From: Physcousia sp045616065
GTDB lineage: Bacteria > Bacteroidota > Bacteroidia > Bacteroidales > Bacteroidaceae
Length of the DNA stretch: 64,000 nucleotides
Assembly (NCBI GenBank): GCA_045616065.1
Contig: JAZLFZ010000034.1
Span: 49,625-113,624, forward strand
Direction of reading: 5' to 3'
Each line of letters begins with the position of its first letter. Position 1 is the first letter of the stretch. The notes beneath the pieces are model-generated. The model was not told the origin of the DNA. It searched no databases and saw only the letters and a list, made by a program, of their open reading frames with translations. Position numbers and translations under genes: made by a program. Shown here piece by piece: positions 25,289 through 32,171 of this stretch.

Positions 25289-26632
25289 TTAATTCCTGTT
25301 ACTCTTCAGCCTTGGATAACCGAAAAGAATGGCCGCAATGGCAAACACGCCCATTATGAATGGGTAGTATAGATAGGGAATGATGCTGAATGGGTTCAGC
25401 GAAGCCAGTCCACAAGCAATCAACATCTGTGCTCCGTAGGGCAAGAGACTCTGCGAGAGACACGAAAACGTGTCGAGCAGCGATGCACTTTTTCTGCGGT
25501 CAATTCCACACTGATCTGCAATTTCCTTGGCAATGGGCCCCGTTGTGAGAATGGTAATCGTGTTGTTGGCCGTACTAAGGTTGGTAAAGAACACAAGCGA
25601 GGCGATGCTAAGTTCACCCACTCTTCTTGTCTTCACCTTACTGAAGATGCGTCCTACAATGAAGTCAATTCCACCATTGTGTCGTATCAGTTCCATCAAT
25701 CCACCGGCCAGCAGCGTGACAATGATGAGTTCGGCCATGCCCATCACACCATTTCCCATCGCCGCAATCCATTCTGTCAAGGAATGCTGTGTAGCGCAAA
25801 TTGTGAGTATGGCCGTCATGATAATACCCATAACCAGTACCCACATCACATTGATGCCTAAGATAGCTGTAAGGAAAACGGTGAGGTAGGGTAGCACTAA
25901 CCATGGATTGCTCGTGGCAGCCTGCGTCTCCGCCGTCGTGTTCCAGCCCAGACAAATGTATATGGCCAACACGATGACAGCAGCCGGAACCACAATCTTG
26001 CTGTTGACCAAGAACTTATCCTTCATTCTGCATTCCTGTGTTCGTGTTGCCATAATTGTGGTATCCGAAATGAACGACAGGTTGTCGCCAAAATAAGCAC
26101 CACCCACCACGATGCCCACCATCATGGGTAGTTCGCTGTTCGTCTGCTCCGCAATTCCCTGTGCGATAGGCACAAGAGCTGCAATAGTTCCCACGCTGGT
26201 CCCCATGCTGATAGATATGAAACAGGCCGCGAGAAAGATTCCTGGCATGGTCAGGTTGTTGGGTAGCACGTTCAACGCCAGCTGCACCGTGGCATCAATG
26301 GCTCCCATGGCTTTAGCCGCAGCCGCAAATGCACCTGCCAGGATGAAGATCCATATCATGAGCATGATGTTGTGCTGTCCGGCACCCTTTGACAGCAGTT
26401 CCACTCTTTTCTCAATGTTGATCCCTCTGGTAGTCAGTATGGTGTAGACCACAGTCAGCAGGAACGCGATACTAATCGGTGTGGCATAGAAATCTCCGCT
26501 TGCAAGGCTGCATGAAAGATAGAATGCGCAGAAGAAGAGTAATGGCGAAAGTGCCAGTATCCCCTGTCTTGTGCTCAGCATTTCGCGAGATGTATGCATA
26601 TCTGTTGATGTGTTTACTTTGTTTATTTCCAT
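25289..26632 (-). CDS. nhaC: NhaC-family Na+/H+ antiporter
   Basis: A 447-residue inner-membrane ion antiporter with roughly eleven hydrophobic segments. Characteristic stretches include the discontinuous helix SISMGTSVGTIAALVPIA, MVGIVVGGAYFGDNLSFISDTTI and FTNLSTANNTITILTTGPIA. The family exchanges sodium for protons or, in some members, organic anions. Close to the rnf genes, it could use or balance the ion gradient those make, although it is not in the same operon. Divergent from kdgK. Confidence 0.88.
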   Translation of the reverse strand: MEINKVNTSTDMHTSREMLSTRQGILALSPLLFFCAFYLSCSLASGDFYATPISIAFLLTVVYTILTTRGINIEKRVELLSKGAGQHNIMLMIWIFILAGAFAAAAKAMGAIDATVQLALNVLPNNLTMPGIFLAACFISISMGTSVGTIAALVPIAQGIAEQTNSELPMMVGIVVGGAYFGDNLSFISDTTIMATRTQECRMKDKFLVNSKIVVPAAVIVLAIYICLGWNTTAETQAATSNPWLVLPYLTVFLTAILGINVMWVLVMGIIMTAILTICATQHSLTEWIAAMGNGVMGMAELIIVTLLAGGLMELIRHNGGIDFIVGRIFSKVKTRRVGELSIASLVFFTNLSTANNTITILTTGPIAKEIADQCGIDRRKSASLLDTFSCLSQSLLPYGAQMLIACGLASLNPFSIIPYLYYPFIMGVFAIAAILFGYPRLKSNRN

Positions 26633-26755
26633 GCTATGTTTATAATTTCCATGCGAATTTAAGCATTATTTTTTAAATACGCGTACATAATTAATTTTAT
26701 TTTTGTAAATTTGCGATGTTTTAGTATCAACAACCAAATTTAAACTACATATTAT

Positions 26756-27778
26756 ATGGCTAAAATTGTAACAATGGGCGAGATAATGCTTCGCCTCTCA
26801 ACTCCCGGACAGAGTCGTATTGTTCAGACAGATACATTTGATATCAATTATGGTGGTGGCGAAGCAAACGTAGCTGTAAGCTGTGCCAACTACGGTCACG
26901 AGGCCTACTTTGTTAGCAAGATGCCCAAGCACGAAGTCGGTCAGGCATGCCTCAACTCACTTCGTCGTTATGGTGTCCACACCGATTTCGTAGCTCGTGG
27001 TGGTGACCGTCTGGGTATATACTATCTCGAGACGGGTGCGTCGATGCGTCCTTCCAAGGTTATCTATGACCGTGCACACAGTTCCATTGCCGAGTGCAAG
27101 CCTGAAGACTTCGACTTCGACGCCATCTTCGAGGGTGCTGACTGGTTCCACTGGAGTGGTATTACCCCCGCCATCAGCGATGCCAGCGCCGAGTGCCTCC
27201 GTCTGGCCTGCATTGCCGCCAAGAAGCACGGTGTGACCGTTAGTTGTGACCTCAACTTCCGCAAGAAGCTGTGGACGAGCGAGAAGGCTCAGAGCATCAT
27301 GCGCCCCTTGATGCAGTATGTAGACGTTTGTATCGGCAACGAAGAGGATGCAGAACTCTGCCTTGGCTTTAAGCCCGACGCAGATGTAGAAGGTGGCAGC
27401 ACCGATGCAGAGGGCTACAAGGGCATCTTCCAGGGTATGATGCAGACGTTCGGTTTCAAATATGTCATCTCAACCCTGCGCGAGAGCTTCTCGGCAACTC
27501 ATAATGGTTGGAAGGCCATGATTTACAACGGCGAGGAGTTCTACGTCAGCAAGCGCTATGACATCGACCCCATCATCGACCGCGTGGGTGGTGGCGACTC
27601 CTTCTCGGGTGGTATTATCCACGGTCTGCTGACCAAGGCCACTCAGGGCGAGGCTCTCGAATTTGCTGTAGCCGCATCCGCACTCAAGCACACAATCCCC
27701 GGTGACTTCAACTGTGTTTCAGCCGAGGAGGTGGAGGCTCTGGCTGGTGGTGCAGCTAACGGTCGTGTACAACGTTAA
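26756..27778 (+). CDS. kdgK: 2-keto-3-deoxygluconate kinase (PfkB family)
   Basis: Phosphorylates 2-keto-3-deoxygluconate to KDPG in uronate and pectin catabolism. 340 residues of the ribokinase/PfkB fold: TMGEIMLRLSTPG start, substrate loop NYGGGEANVAVSCANYG, and the catalytic anion hole with general-base Asp in RVGGGDSFSGGIIHGL. The pairing with kdgA, 15 bp downstream, supports the KDG assignment over other sugars. A -7 element TAAATTTG (26706-26713) lies about 43 bp upstream without an exact -33 partner. Confidence 0.93.
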   Translation: MAKIVTMGEIMLRLSTPGQSRIVQTDTFDINYGGGEANVAVSCANYGHEAYFVSKMPKHEVGQACLNSLRRYGVHTDFVARGGDRLGIYYLETGASMRPSKVIYDRAHSSIAECKPEDFDFDAIFEGADWFHWSGITPAISDASAECLRLACIAAKKHGVTVSCDLNFRKKLWTSEKAQSIMRPLMQYVDVCIGNEEDAELCLGFKPDADVEGGSTDAEGYKGIFQGMMQTFGFKYVISTLRESFSATHNGWKAMIYNGEEFYVSKRYDIDPIIDRVGGGDSFSGGIIHGLLTKATQGEALEFAVAASALKHTIPGDFNCVSAEEVEALAGGAANGRVQR

Positions 27779-27793
27779 TTATAATTAGAACAA

Positions 27794-28462
27794 ATGGCAA
27801 AGTTTTCAAAATATGAGGTGATGGCCAAGATTGCGGCTGCACCTATGGTTCCCGTGTTTTACAATAAGGACGTAGAGATCTGCAAGAACGTCATTAAGGC
27901 TTGCTATGAAGGAGGCGTTCGTGCCTTCGAGTTCACCAACCGTGGCGACTTCGCTCACGAGGTGTTCGGTGAGTTGAGCAAGTGGGTAGCCGCTGAGTGC
28001 CCCGAGCTTGCACTCGGTATCGGCAGTGTTGTGGACGCCCCCACAGCCGCCCTCTACATTCAGTTGGGTGCCAACTTCGTCGTGGGTCCTCTCTTCAATC
28101 CCGATATTGCTCCCGTCTGCAATCGTCGCAGCGTGACCTATTGCCCTGGTTGCCTCACGCCCAGTGAGATTGGCAAGGCCCAGGAACTGGGTTGCGACTT
28201 CACCAAAGTGTTCCCCGGCGACGTGGTAGGTCCCAACCTTGTAAAGGGACTGATGGCCCCCATGCCTTGGTCAAAGATTATGGTGACGGGTGGCGTAGCT
28301 CCCGAGCAGGAGAATCTCGAGAAATGGTTCAAGGCAGGTGTCTTCTGCGTGGGTATGGGTAGCAAGCTTTTTCCCTCCGATAAGGTGAAAGCCGGTGATT
28401 GGCAGTATGTTACCGATAAGTGCCGCGAGGCTCTCGGCTACATTGCCGCTGCCCGTGCATAA
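27794..28462 (+). CDS. kdgA: KDPG / 4-hydroxy-2-oxoglutarate aldolase
   Basis: Cleaves 2-keto-3-deoxy-6-phosphogluconate into pyruvate and glyceraldehyde-3-phosphate. 222 residues, class I TIM-barrel aldolase. Schiff-base lysine K138 lies in DFTKVFPGD; the usual VEVTLRT region reads RAFEFTNRGD, the variant seen in Bacteroidota paralogues. GIGSVVDAPTAALYIQLGANFVV and MVTGGVAPEQ are also typical. Acts on the product of the adjacent kdgK. Confidence 0.95.
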   Translation: MAKFSKYEVMAKIAAAPMVPVFYNKDVEICKNVIKACYEGGVRAFEFTNRGDFAHEVFGELSKWVAAECPELALGIGSVVDAPTAALYIQLGANFVVGPLFNPDIAPVCNRRSVTYCPGCLTPSEIGKAQELGCDFTKVFPGDVVGPNLVKGLMAPMPWSKIMVTGGVAPEQENLEKWFKAGVFCVGMGSKLFPSDKVKAGDWQYVTDKCREALGYIAAARA

Positions 28463-28494
28463 GTAATTCAATTCTAACGTATTTTTCTCATAAG

Positions 28495-29502
28495 ATGAAG
28501 TACAACTATTGTGGAGAATCAGGTGTGCTGCTGCCCGAGGTCAGCCTAGGTTTTTGGCACAACTTCGGTATTGATACACCCTACGAGCGTTCTCGCGACA
28601 TTGCGCTCTATGCCTTCGAAAATGGTGTGACGCATTTTGATCTGGCCAACAACTATGGTCCTAATCCCGGTGATGCCGAGCTGAGGCTGGGACGTCTGAT
28701 GAAGGAGGACCTGAAGACGCATCGCGACGAACTGTTCATCTCTACCAAAGCCGCCTATGACATGTGGGATGGCCCCTACGGCATGTGGGCCAGTCGCAAG
28801 CATCTGATGGCCAGCCTCGATCAGAGTCTGGAGCGTATGGGGCTCGACTATGTCGATCTCTTCTATTGCCATCGCTACGATCCGCAGACTCCACTCATCG
28901 AAACCCTTCAGACACTCGTCGACGTAGTGCGCCAGGGAAAGGCACTCTATGTGGGCATCTCACGATGGCCGCTTCAAGCTTTCCGATATGCTGTGCATTA
29001 TCTTGCTGAGCGCGATGTTCCCGTACTCATCTACCAGGGTAAACTGAATATGCTCGAACGCGAGCCTATCGAAGAAGGCATCCTTGATGATCTCTCGACT
29101 TATCATTTGCCTACCAACGAAGAGTATGTCTGGGACAAGAACGAGCATTTTACGCCTCGCCCCGGCTTTATCTCATTCTCACCTTTGGCACAAGGACTGC
29201 TAACGGACCGCTACCTCAAGGGGATTCCCGAAGGTTCGCGCATGACGAAGGAGCATTTCCTGAAGTCGAGCGTGCTCACTCCCGAACTCGTGGACCGTCT
29301 CACTCGCCTTAATGCACTGGCATCCCAGCGTGGCGAGACGCTGGCTCAGATGGCACTCGCATGGATTCTGCACTTCGACACCGTTACCAGCGTCCTTGTC
29401 GGTGCCAGCAGCGTGGAGCAGTTGCAGAAGAACCTGCGCTGCATCGAGTCTGCACCATTCAGTGACGAAGAACTTCGTCTTATCGAAGAAATACTGGCTT
29501 GA
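28495..29502 (+). CDS. Aldo/keto reductase (YghZ-like)
   Basis: A 335-residue NADPH-dependent aldo/keto reductase. The catalytic tetrad appears as Asp and Tyr in FDLANNYGP, Lys in FISTKAAYDMW and His in FYCHRYDP. The FSPLAQGLLTDRYLKG and ASSVEQLQKN segments match the YghZ/GlyA-phosphate reductase branch that acts on aldehydes such as glyceraldehyde-3-phosphate or methylglyoxal. The ATG at 28495 is chosen over an upstream in-frame ATG inside kdgA because homology begins at KYNYCGESGVLLPEVSLG. It lies 32 bp after kdgA, so a role in clearing aldehydes from sugar-acid catabolism is plausible. An 11-bp tandem duplication (ATACTGGCTTG, 29491-29512) spans its stop. Confidence 0.92.
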   Translation: MKYNYCGESGVLLPEVSLGFWHNFGIDTPYERSRDIALYAFENGVTHFDLANNYGPNPGDAELRLGRLMKEDLKTHRDELFISTKAAYDMWDGPYGMWASRKHLMASLDQSLERMGLDYVDLFYCHRYDPQTPLIETLQTLVDVVRQGKALYVGISRWPLQAFRYAVHYLAERDVPVLIYQGKLNMLEREPIEEGILDDLSTYHLPTNEEYVWDKNEHFTPRPGFISFSPLAQGLLTDRYLKGIPEGSRMTKEHFLKSSVLTPELVDRLTRLNALASQRGETLAQMALAWILHFDTVTSVLVGASSVEQLQKNLRCIESAPFSDEELRLIEEILA

Positions 29503-29507
29503 TACTG

Positions 29508-29544
29508 GCTTGATCGGTTTGGGGTGTGCCCCATTCCGTCAAGC
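29508..29544 (+). promoter_or_regulatory. Stable hairpin between aldo/keto reductase and secreted protein genes
   Basis: GCTTGA.CGG...GGGG pairs with CCCC...CCG.TCAAGC around a TGTG loop. There is no T-run after it, so attenuation or mRNA stabilisation is as likely as termination. Confidence 0.5.
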
Positions 29545-29569
29545 ACAATTATATGTTAACGCAAAATAA

Positions 29570-30280
29570 ATGAAAAAGATCTTCTTATCATTACTCGCAT
29601 TTGGCCTTCTGTCTGTGGCGCAAGCCCAGACGGAGCAAGATGTGATTTATCTCAAGAACGGTGAGGTTTTGTCCGGAAAAATCGTGGAGCACATCCCCGG
29701 TGAGTGTGTGCGTTTCCGTACCGCTGATGGCAAAGTTCACGAATACGGCATCGAGGAATTCATACGTTTTACACAGTTCAGTTCGCAGACACACTCCAAG
29801 GTTACGGCTCCCAAGAATTATCAGCAACTCATGAAGGAAGCTGACTGGCGTCCGCGTGGCTATCGTGGCATGGCTGAGTTGGGTGCTTCCTTTGGTGTCA
29901 AGTATTCTGACGTTATTTATCAACTTACCACAAGCCATGGTTTCCAGGCCGATCCCAATATCTTCATCGGTGCAGGTCTGGGCTTCGACTATGATGCCAA
30001 GCGCGAATGGTTCTTCATGCCTATCTTCGCAAACCTCCGCTTTTATATTTCCAAGAAGCGTCTCAGCCCATTCGTTGATGTCAAGGCCGGTTACTCGCCC
30101 GTCAGTGTGAAGGGAGCCTACGCCAACGCTTCCATCGGCTGCCACTATTCCCTGAGCCAGAAATTGGGTCTCAACCTCTCCGTCGGCTACGATGTGCAGA
30201 AGTACGACGGCAGATCGGAGATGGAGAATCGCAACGACTACCTTCATGCTGTGAACCTCAAAGTTGGCGTCGACTTCTGA
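29570..30280 (+). CDS. Secreted outer-membrane beta-barrel-like protein
   Basis: A 236-residue protein with a clear signal peptide (KKIFLSLLAFGLLSVAQAQ, cleavage after AQA). Residues 20-75 form a small SH3-like segment (VIYLKNGEVLSGKIVEHIPGECV) that often precedes barrel domains in Bacteroidota proteins. From about 105 on, alternating hydrophobic strands with aromatic girdles (SPFVDVKAGYSPVSVKG, LNLSVGYDVQKYD) and a terminal LHAVNLKVGVDF are consistent with an 8-stranded OmpA/PorT-like barrel. Function unknown; it may belong to the kdgK transcript but a strong hairpin intervenes. Confidence 0.75.
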   Translation: MKKIFLSLLAFGLLSVAQAQTEQDVIYLKNGEVLSGKIVEHIPGECVRFRTADGKVHEYGIEEFIRFTQFSSQTHSKVTAPKNYQQLMKEADWRPRGYRGMAELGASFGVKYSDVIYQLTTSHGFQADPNIFIGAGLGFDYDAKREWFFMPIFANLRFYISKKRLSPFVDVKAGYSPVSVKGAYANASIGCHYSLSQKLGLNLSVGYDVQKYDGRSEMENRNDYLHAVNLKVGVDF

Positions 30281-30610
30281 CTTATCAAAAAGAATTTTTC
30301 GATTTTACCTTCACCCTTCAGCCTTTATCTGTAACGTGCTGTAGACTAGGTGATTCTGTAAAATTTTACTTTCAGTTTACTTTCAGTACCCTTCAGCCCT
30401 CATTCAGTACATAGGGCAGGGGTGCTGATTGTGTTTTATGGCTTGTATGTTGATGCCGTCTTATACATAAAGAAGCTTAAGTCTGCCTAACCCTGAAGTT
30501 TGGCTGAATGCAACTGAAAGTAAAACAGGTTTACTTTCAGGTATGTAATGTGCAGATATTTAATGTTATATGATGTGTGGCTGAAGGCTGAAAGTGTTTT
30601 TTTAGTTTTT
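30281..30610. repeat. TTTACTTTCAG repeat cluster
   Basis: TTTACTTTCAG occurs as a tandem pair (30365-30375, 30376-30386) and again at 30530-30540, where it forms a perfect hairpin with an inverted copy at 30514-30524. CCTTCAG/GGCTGAA words are scattered around them. No gene is seen here. Confidence 0.75.
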
Positions 30611-30809
30611 GGTGATGATAGCTATTTTGCACATGGTTGTCATTCCGAACGAATGCATTTTTTCCGACGGCAAAATACAGATCTCGCCCATCATAGGACC
30701 CGTTATACGTTGTGTGGGGCTTTTTGAGACGTCCAAAAGTTGAGTTCTGCATTTTGCCTGCTGGCAAAAGCCCAGCGTCGGTATTACATAACTGCTCAAT
30801 GTAAATTGC
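30611..30809 (+). repeat. Dispersed palindromic intergenic element, copy B
   Basis: Left end ATTTTGCACATGGTTGTCATTCCGA and right end GCTCAATGTAAATTG resemble the ends of copies C and D. Internally GGCAAAATACAGA pairs with TCTGCATTTTGCC with one wobble, so the whole element can fold. Confidence 0.65.
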
Positions 30810-30843
30810 TTTTTCTTTTTTTGCTGCGGTCGCATTTTTTTTC

Positions 30844-30916
30844 CGCAGCGGAAAATATTTTTTTTCGTAGCGGAAAAAAAATTTTACTGTAGCGGAAAAA
30901 CAATTTTACTGTAGCG
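30844..30916. repeat. 22-bp GTAGCGG/A-tract tandem repeat
   Basis: Two near-identical 22-bp units (30867-30888 and 30889-30910) differ at one base; a diverged unit precedes and a partial GTAGCG follows. 30917-31102 is AT-rich with no feature I can support. Confidence 0.8.
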
Positions 30917-31102
30917 TCAATAATGATTCAATGCTGCGTTGTTTTGTTTTTATTCCGGTATAGAGTCTTGTTTAGAGGTAGGGAAGAGTAGGGGATAGCG
31001 TTTGAAAGCAAAGAATTGGGAAACCATTTGTTTTTGGGGGACAAATAGAAATCTCATTAGTGTAGCCTGTCATGAACCATAAAGAAACAGTTAAGTGATG
31101 AT

Positions 31103-31139
31103 TAAAAGAAAAAGACTCGATTCATTTAGAATCGAGTCT
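31103..31139 (-). terminator. Terminator of the tRNA operon
   Basis: A perfect 11-bp stem AGACTCGATTC/GAATCGAGTCT (31113-31123 with 31129-31139) and a T-rich tail on the minus strand (complement of 31103-31112). Confidence 0.9.
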
Positions 31140-31147
31140 CTGTTTTG

Positions 31148-31219
31148 TAGCGCCTACGGGAATCGAACCCGTGTTCCATGCGTGAGAGGCATGTGTCCTA
31201 GCCGCTAGACGAAAGCGCC
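31148..31219 (-). tRNA. tRNA-Glu(CTC), copy 1
   Basis: A 72-nt cloverleaf on the minus strand: GTCTAGCGGCTAGGAC D-arm, anticodon loop CTCTCAC (anticodon CTC), T-loop TTCGATT. Position 1 is G opposite U72, a wobble pair. CCA is not encoded. Confidence 0.9.
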
Positions 31220-31261
31220 ATGCGTGTTGTTTGTTTTGACTCCGGAACACCTTGGAGTTAG

Positions 31262-31333
31262 TAGCGCCTACGGGAATCGAACCCGTGTTCCATGCGTGAG
31301 AGGCATGTGTCCTAGCCGCTAGACGAAAGCGCC
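31262..31333 (-). tRNA. tRNA-Glu(CTC), copy 2
   Basis: Identical in all 72 positions to the copy 42 bp away; a tandem duplication within one tRNA operon. Confidence 0.9.
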
Positions 31334-31355
31334 ATGTGCATTTGAAAGAATTTAG

Positions 31356-31442
31356 CGGAAGCTGGGGGATTCGAACCCCCGGTACGGTAACCCGTACGTC
31401 AGTTTAGCAAACTGGTGGTTTCAGCCACTCACCCAAACTTCC
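31356..31442 (-). tRNA. tRNA-Ser(GCT)
   Basis: An 87-nt class II tRNA with a long variable arm. Acceptor GGAAGTT/AGCTTCC, anticodon loop TTGCTAA (anticodon GCT), T-arm GGGGGTTCGAATCCCCC. First gene of a Ser-Glu-Glu operon. Confidence 0.93.
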
Positions 31443-31497
31443 TTGTTTTTACCACTAAATTCATTGCTTGTAGCAAGCATTTCTCTCAAATGCGTTG

Positions 31498-31529
31498 CAA
31501 AGGTAGAGCTTTTTTTTGAATTGTGCAAA
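31498..31529 (-). promoter_or_regulatory. sigma-ABfr-type promoter of the tRNA-Ser-Glu-Glu operon
   Basis: Minus strand TTTG (31529-31526), 20 bp, TACCTTTG (31505-31498), about 56 bp upstream of the tRNA-Ser 5' end. Confidence 0.75.
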
Positions 31530-31574
31530 TGTTTTCGGTTTTTTTTTGTAATTTTGCCGAAAAATGTAATAATA

Positions 31575-32009
31575 ATGACTGAAAACAGGGTTTCGGTAGC
31601 CTCTTTGGGCGATAATATTAGTGATATTGCTCTTCCTCGCGGATGTCGTTTGATAGAGCTTCCCAACGTGACGGACGAGCGCGGTTCGCTTTGCTTTCTG
31701 GAGGGTGAGCGTCACATTCCGTTCAAGATAGAGCGCGTGTTCTGGACCTATCAGGTGAAGCCGGAAGCCGTGCGTGGCGACCATGCCCACAAACGCTGCT
31801 CGATGGTGCTGTTCCCGGTTGGTGGTGAACTGACCATCGACCTGGATGATGGCCAGTCGTACGTGGCCTTGCGCATGGATCGTCCCAACGTAGGCGTGCT
31901 CATCCCACCCTTTGTGTGGTCAAGGCAGTTCGACTTCACTGAGCATGCAGCCTGTGTCTGCCTTGCCTCTACCGTCTACGAAGCGGACGATTACATCTAC
32001 GAGCGCTGA
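31575..32009 (+). CDS. QdtA/FdtA-like dTDP-4-oxo-6-deoxyhexose 3,4-ketoisomerase family protein
   Basis: A 144-residue cupin of the WxcM/QdtA family. Motifs: a DERGSLCFLEGERHIPFKIERVF-type N-terminal strand region, the histidine motif GDHAHKRCSMVLFPVGG, DLDDGQSY and the C-terminal WSRQFDFTEHAACVCLAST. Family members isomerise dTDP-4-keto-6-deoxyglucose for deoxyaminosugar synthesis, but no rml or aminotransferase gene is nearby, so the substrate is uncertain. The start at 31575 is chosen over an upstream in-frame ATG because homology starts later and a -7 element TAATTTTG (31549-31556) lies just upstream. Ends at a hairpin terminator that overlaps the ileS promoter. Confidence 0.82.
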   Translation: MTENRVSVASLGDNISDIALPRGCRLIELPNVTDERGSLCFLEGERHIPFKIERVFWTYQVKPEAVRGDHAHKRCSMVLFPVGGELTIDLDDGQSYVALRMDRPNVGVLIPPFVWSRQFDFTEHAACVCLASTVYEADDYIYER

Positions 32010-32063
32010 CGTTTCCGTCCAGTGAGGCATGGTGTGTTCCATTTCATACATTATAATATATAT

Positions 32064-32099
32064 AAATCGCGGATAATTTTGTTATTCGCGATTTTCTTT
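32064..32099 (+). terminator. Terminator of the QdtA-like gene, overlapping the ileS promoter
   Basis: AAATCGCGGATAA (32064-32076) pairs with TTATTCGCGATTT (32082-32094, one G-U) and is followed by a T-rich tail. The loop and right arm contain the -33 element and spacer of the ileS promoter. Confidence 0.75.
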
Positions 32100-32108
32100 G
32101 TATATTTG
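32078..32108 (+). promoter_or_regulatory. sigma-ABfr-type promoter of ileS
   Basis: TTTG (32078-32081), 19 bp, TATATTTG (32101-32108); leader of roughly 60 nt to ileS. Confidence 0.75.
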
Positions 32109-32171
32109 CGCCCGTTTTAAAGGCGTATCCTACGCAATCAAGTCTTGGAATAAATAAAAATAACATAAAAG

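Noticed and set aside
26756..29502. Polysaccharide utilisation locus around kdgK-kdgA
   Set aside because: No SusC/SusD pair, lyase or uronate isomerase is in the window; only the KDG steps are present.
30844..30916. Possible CRISPR array
   Set aside because: Units are 22-bp direct tandem repeats without unique spacers, and no cas genes are present.
31262..31442. tRNA cluster as an integration site (att) for a mobile island
   Set aside because: No integrase, no truncated tRNA repeat and housekeeping genes on both sides.
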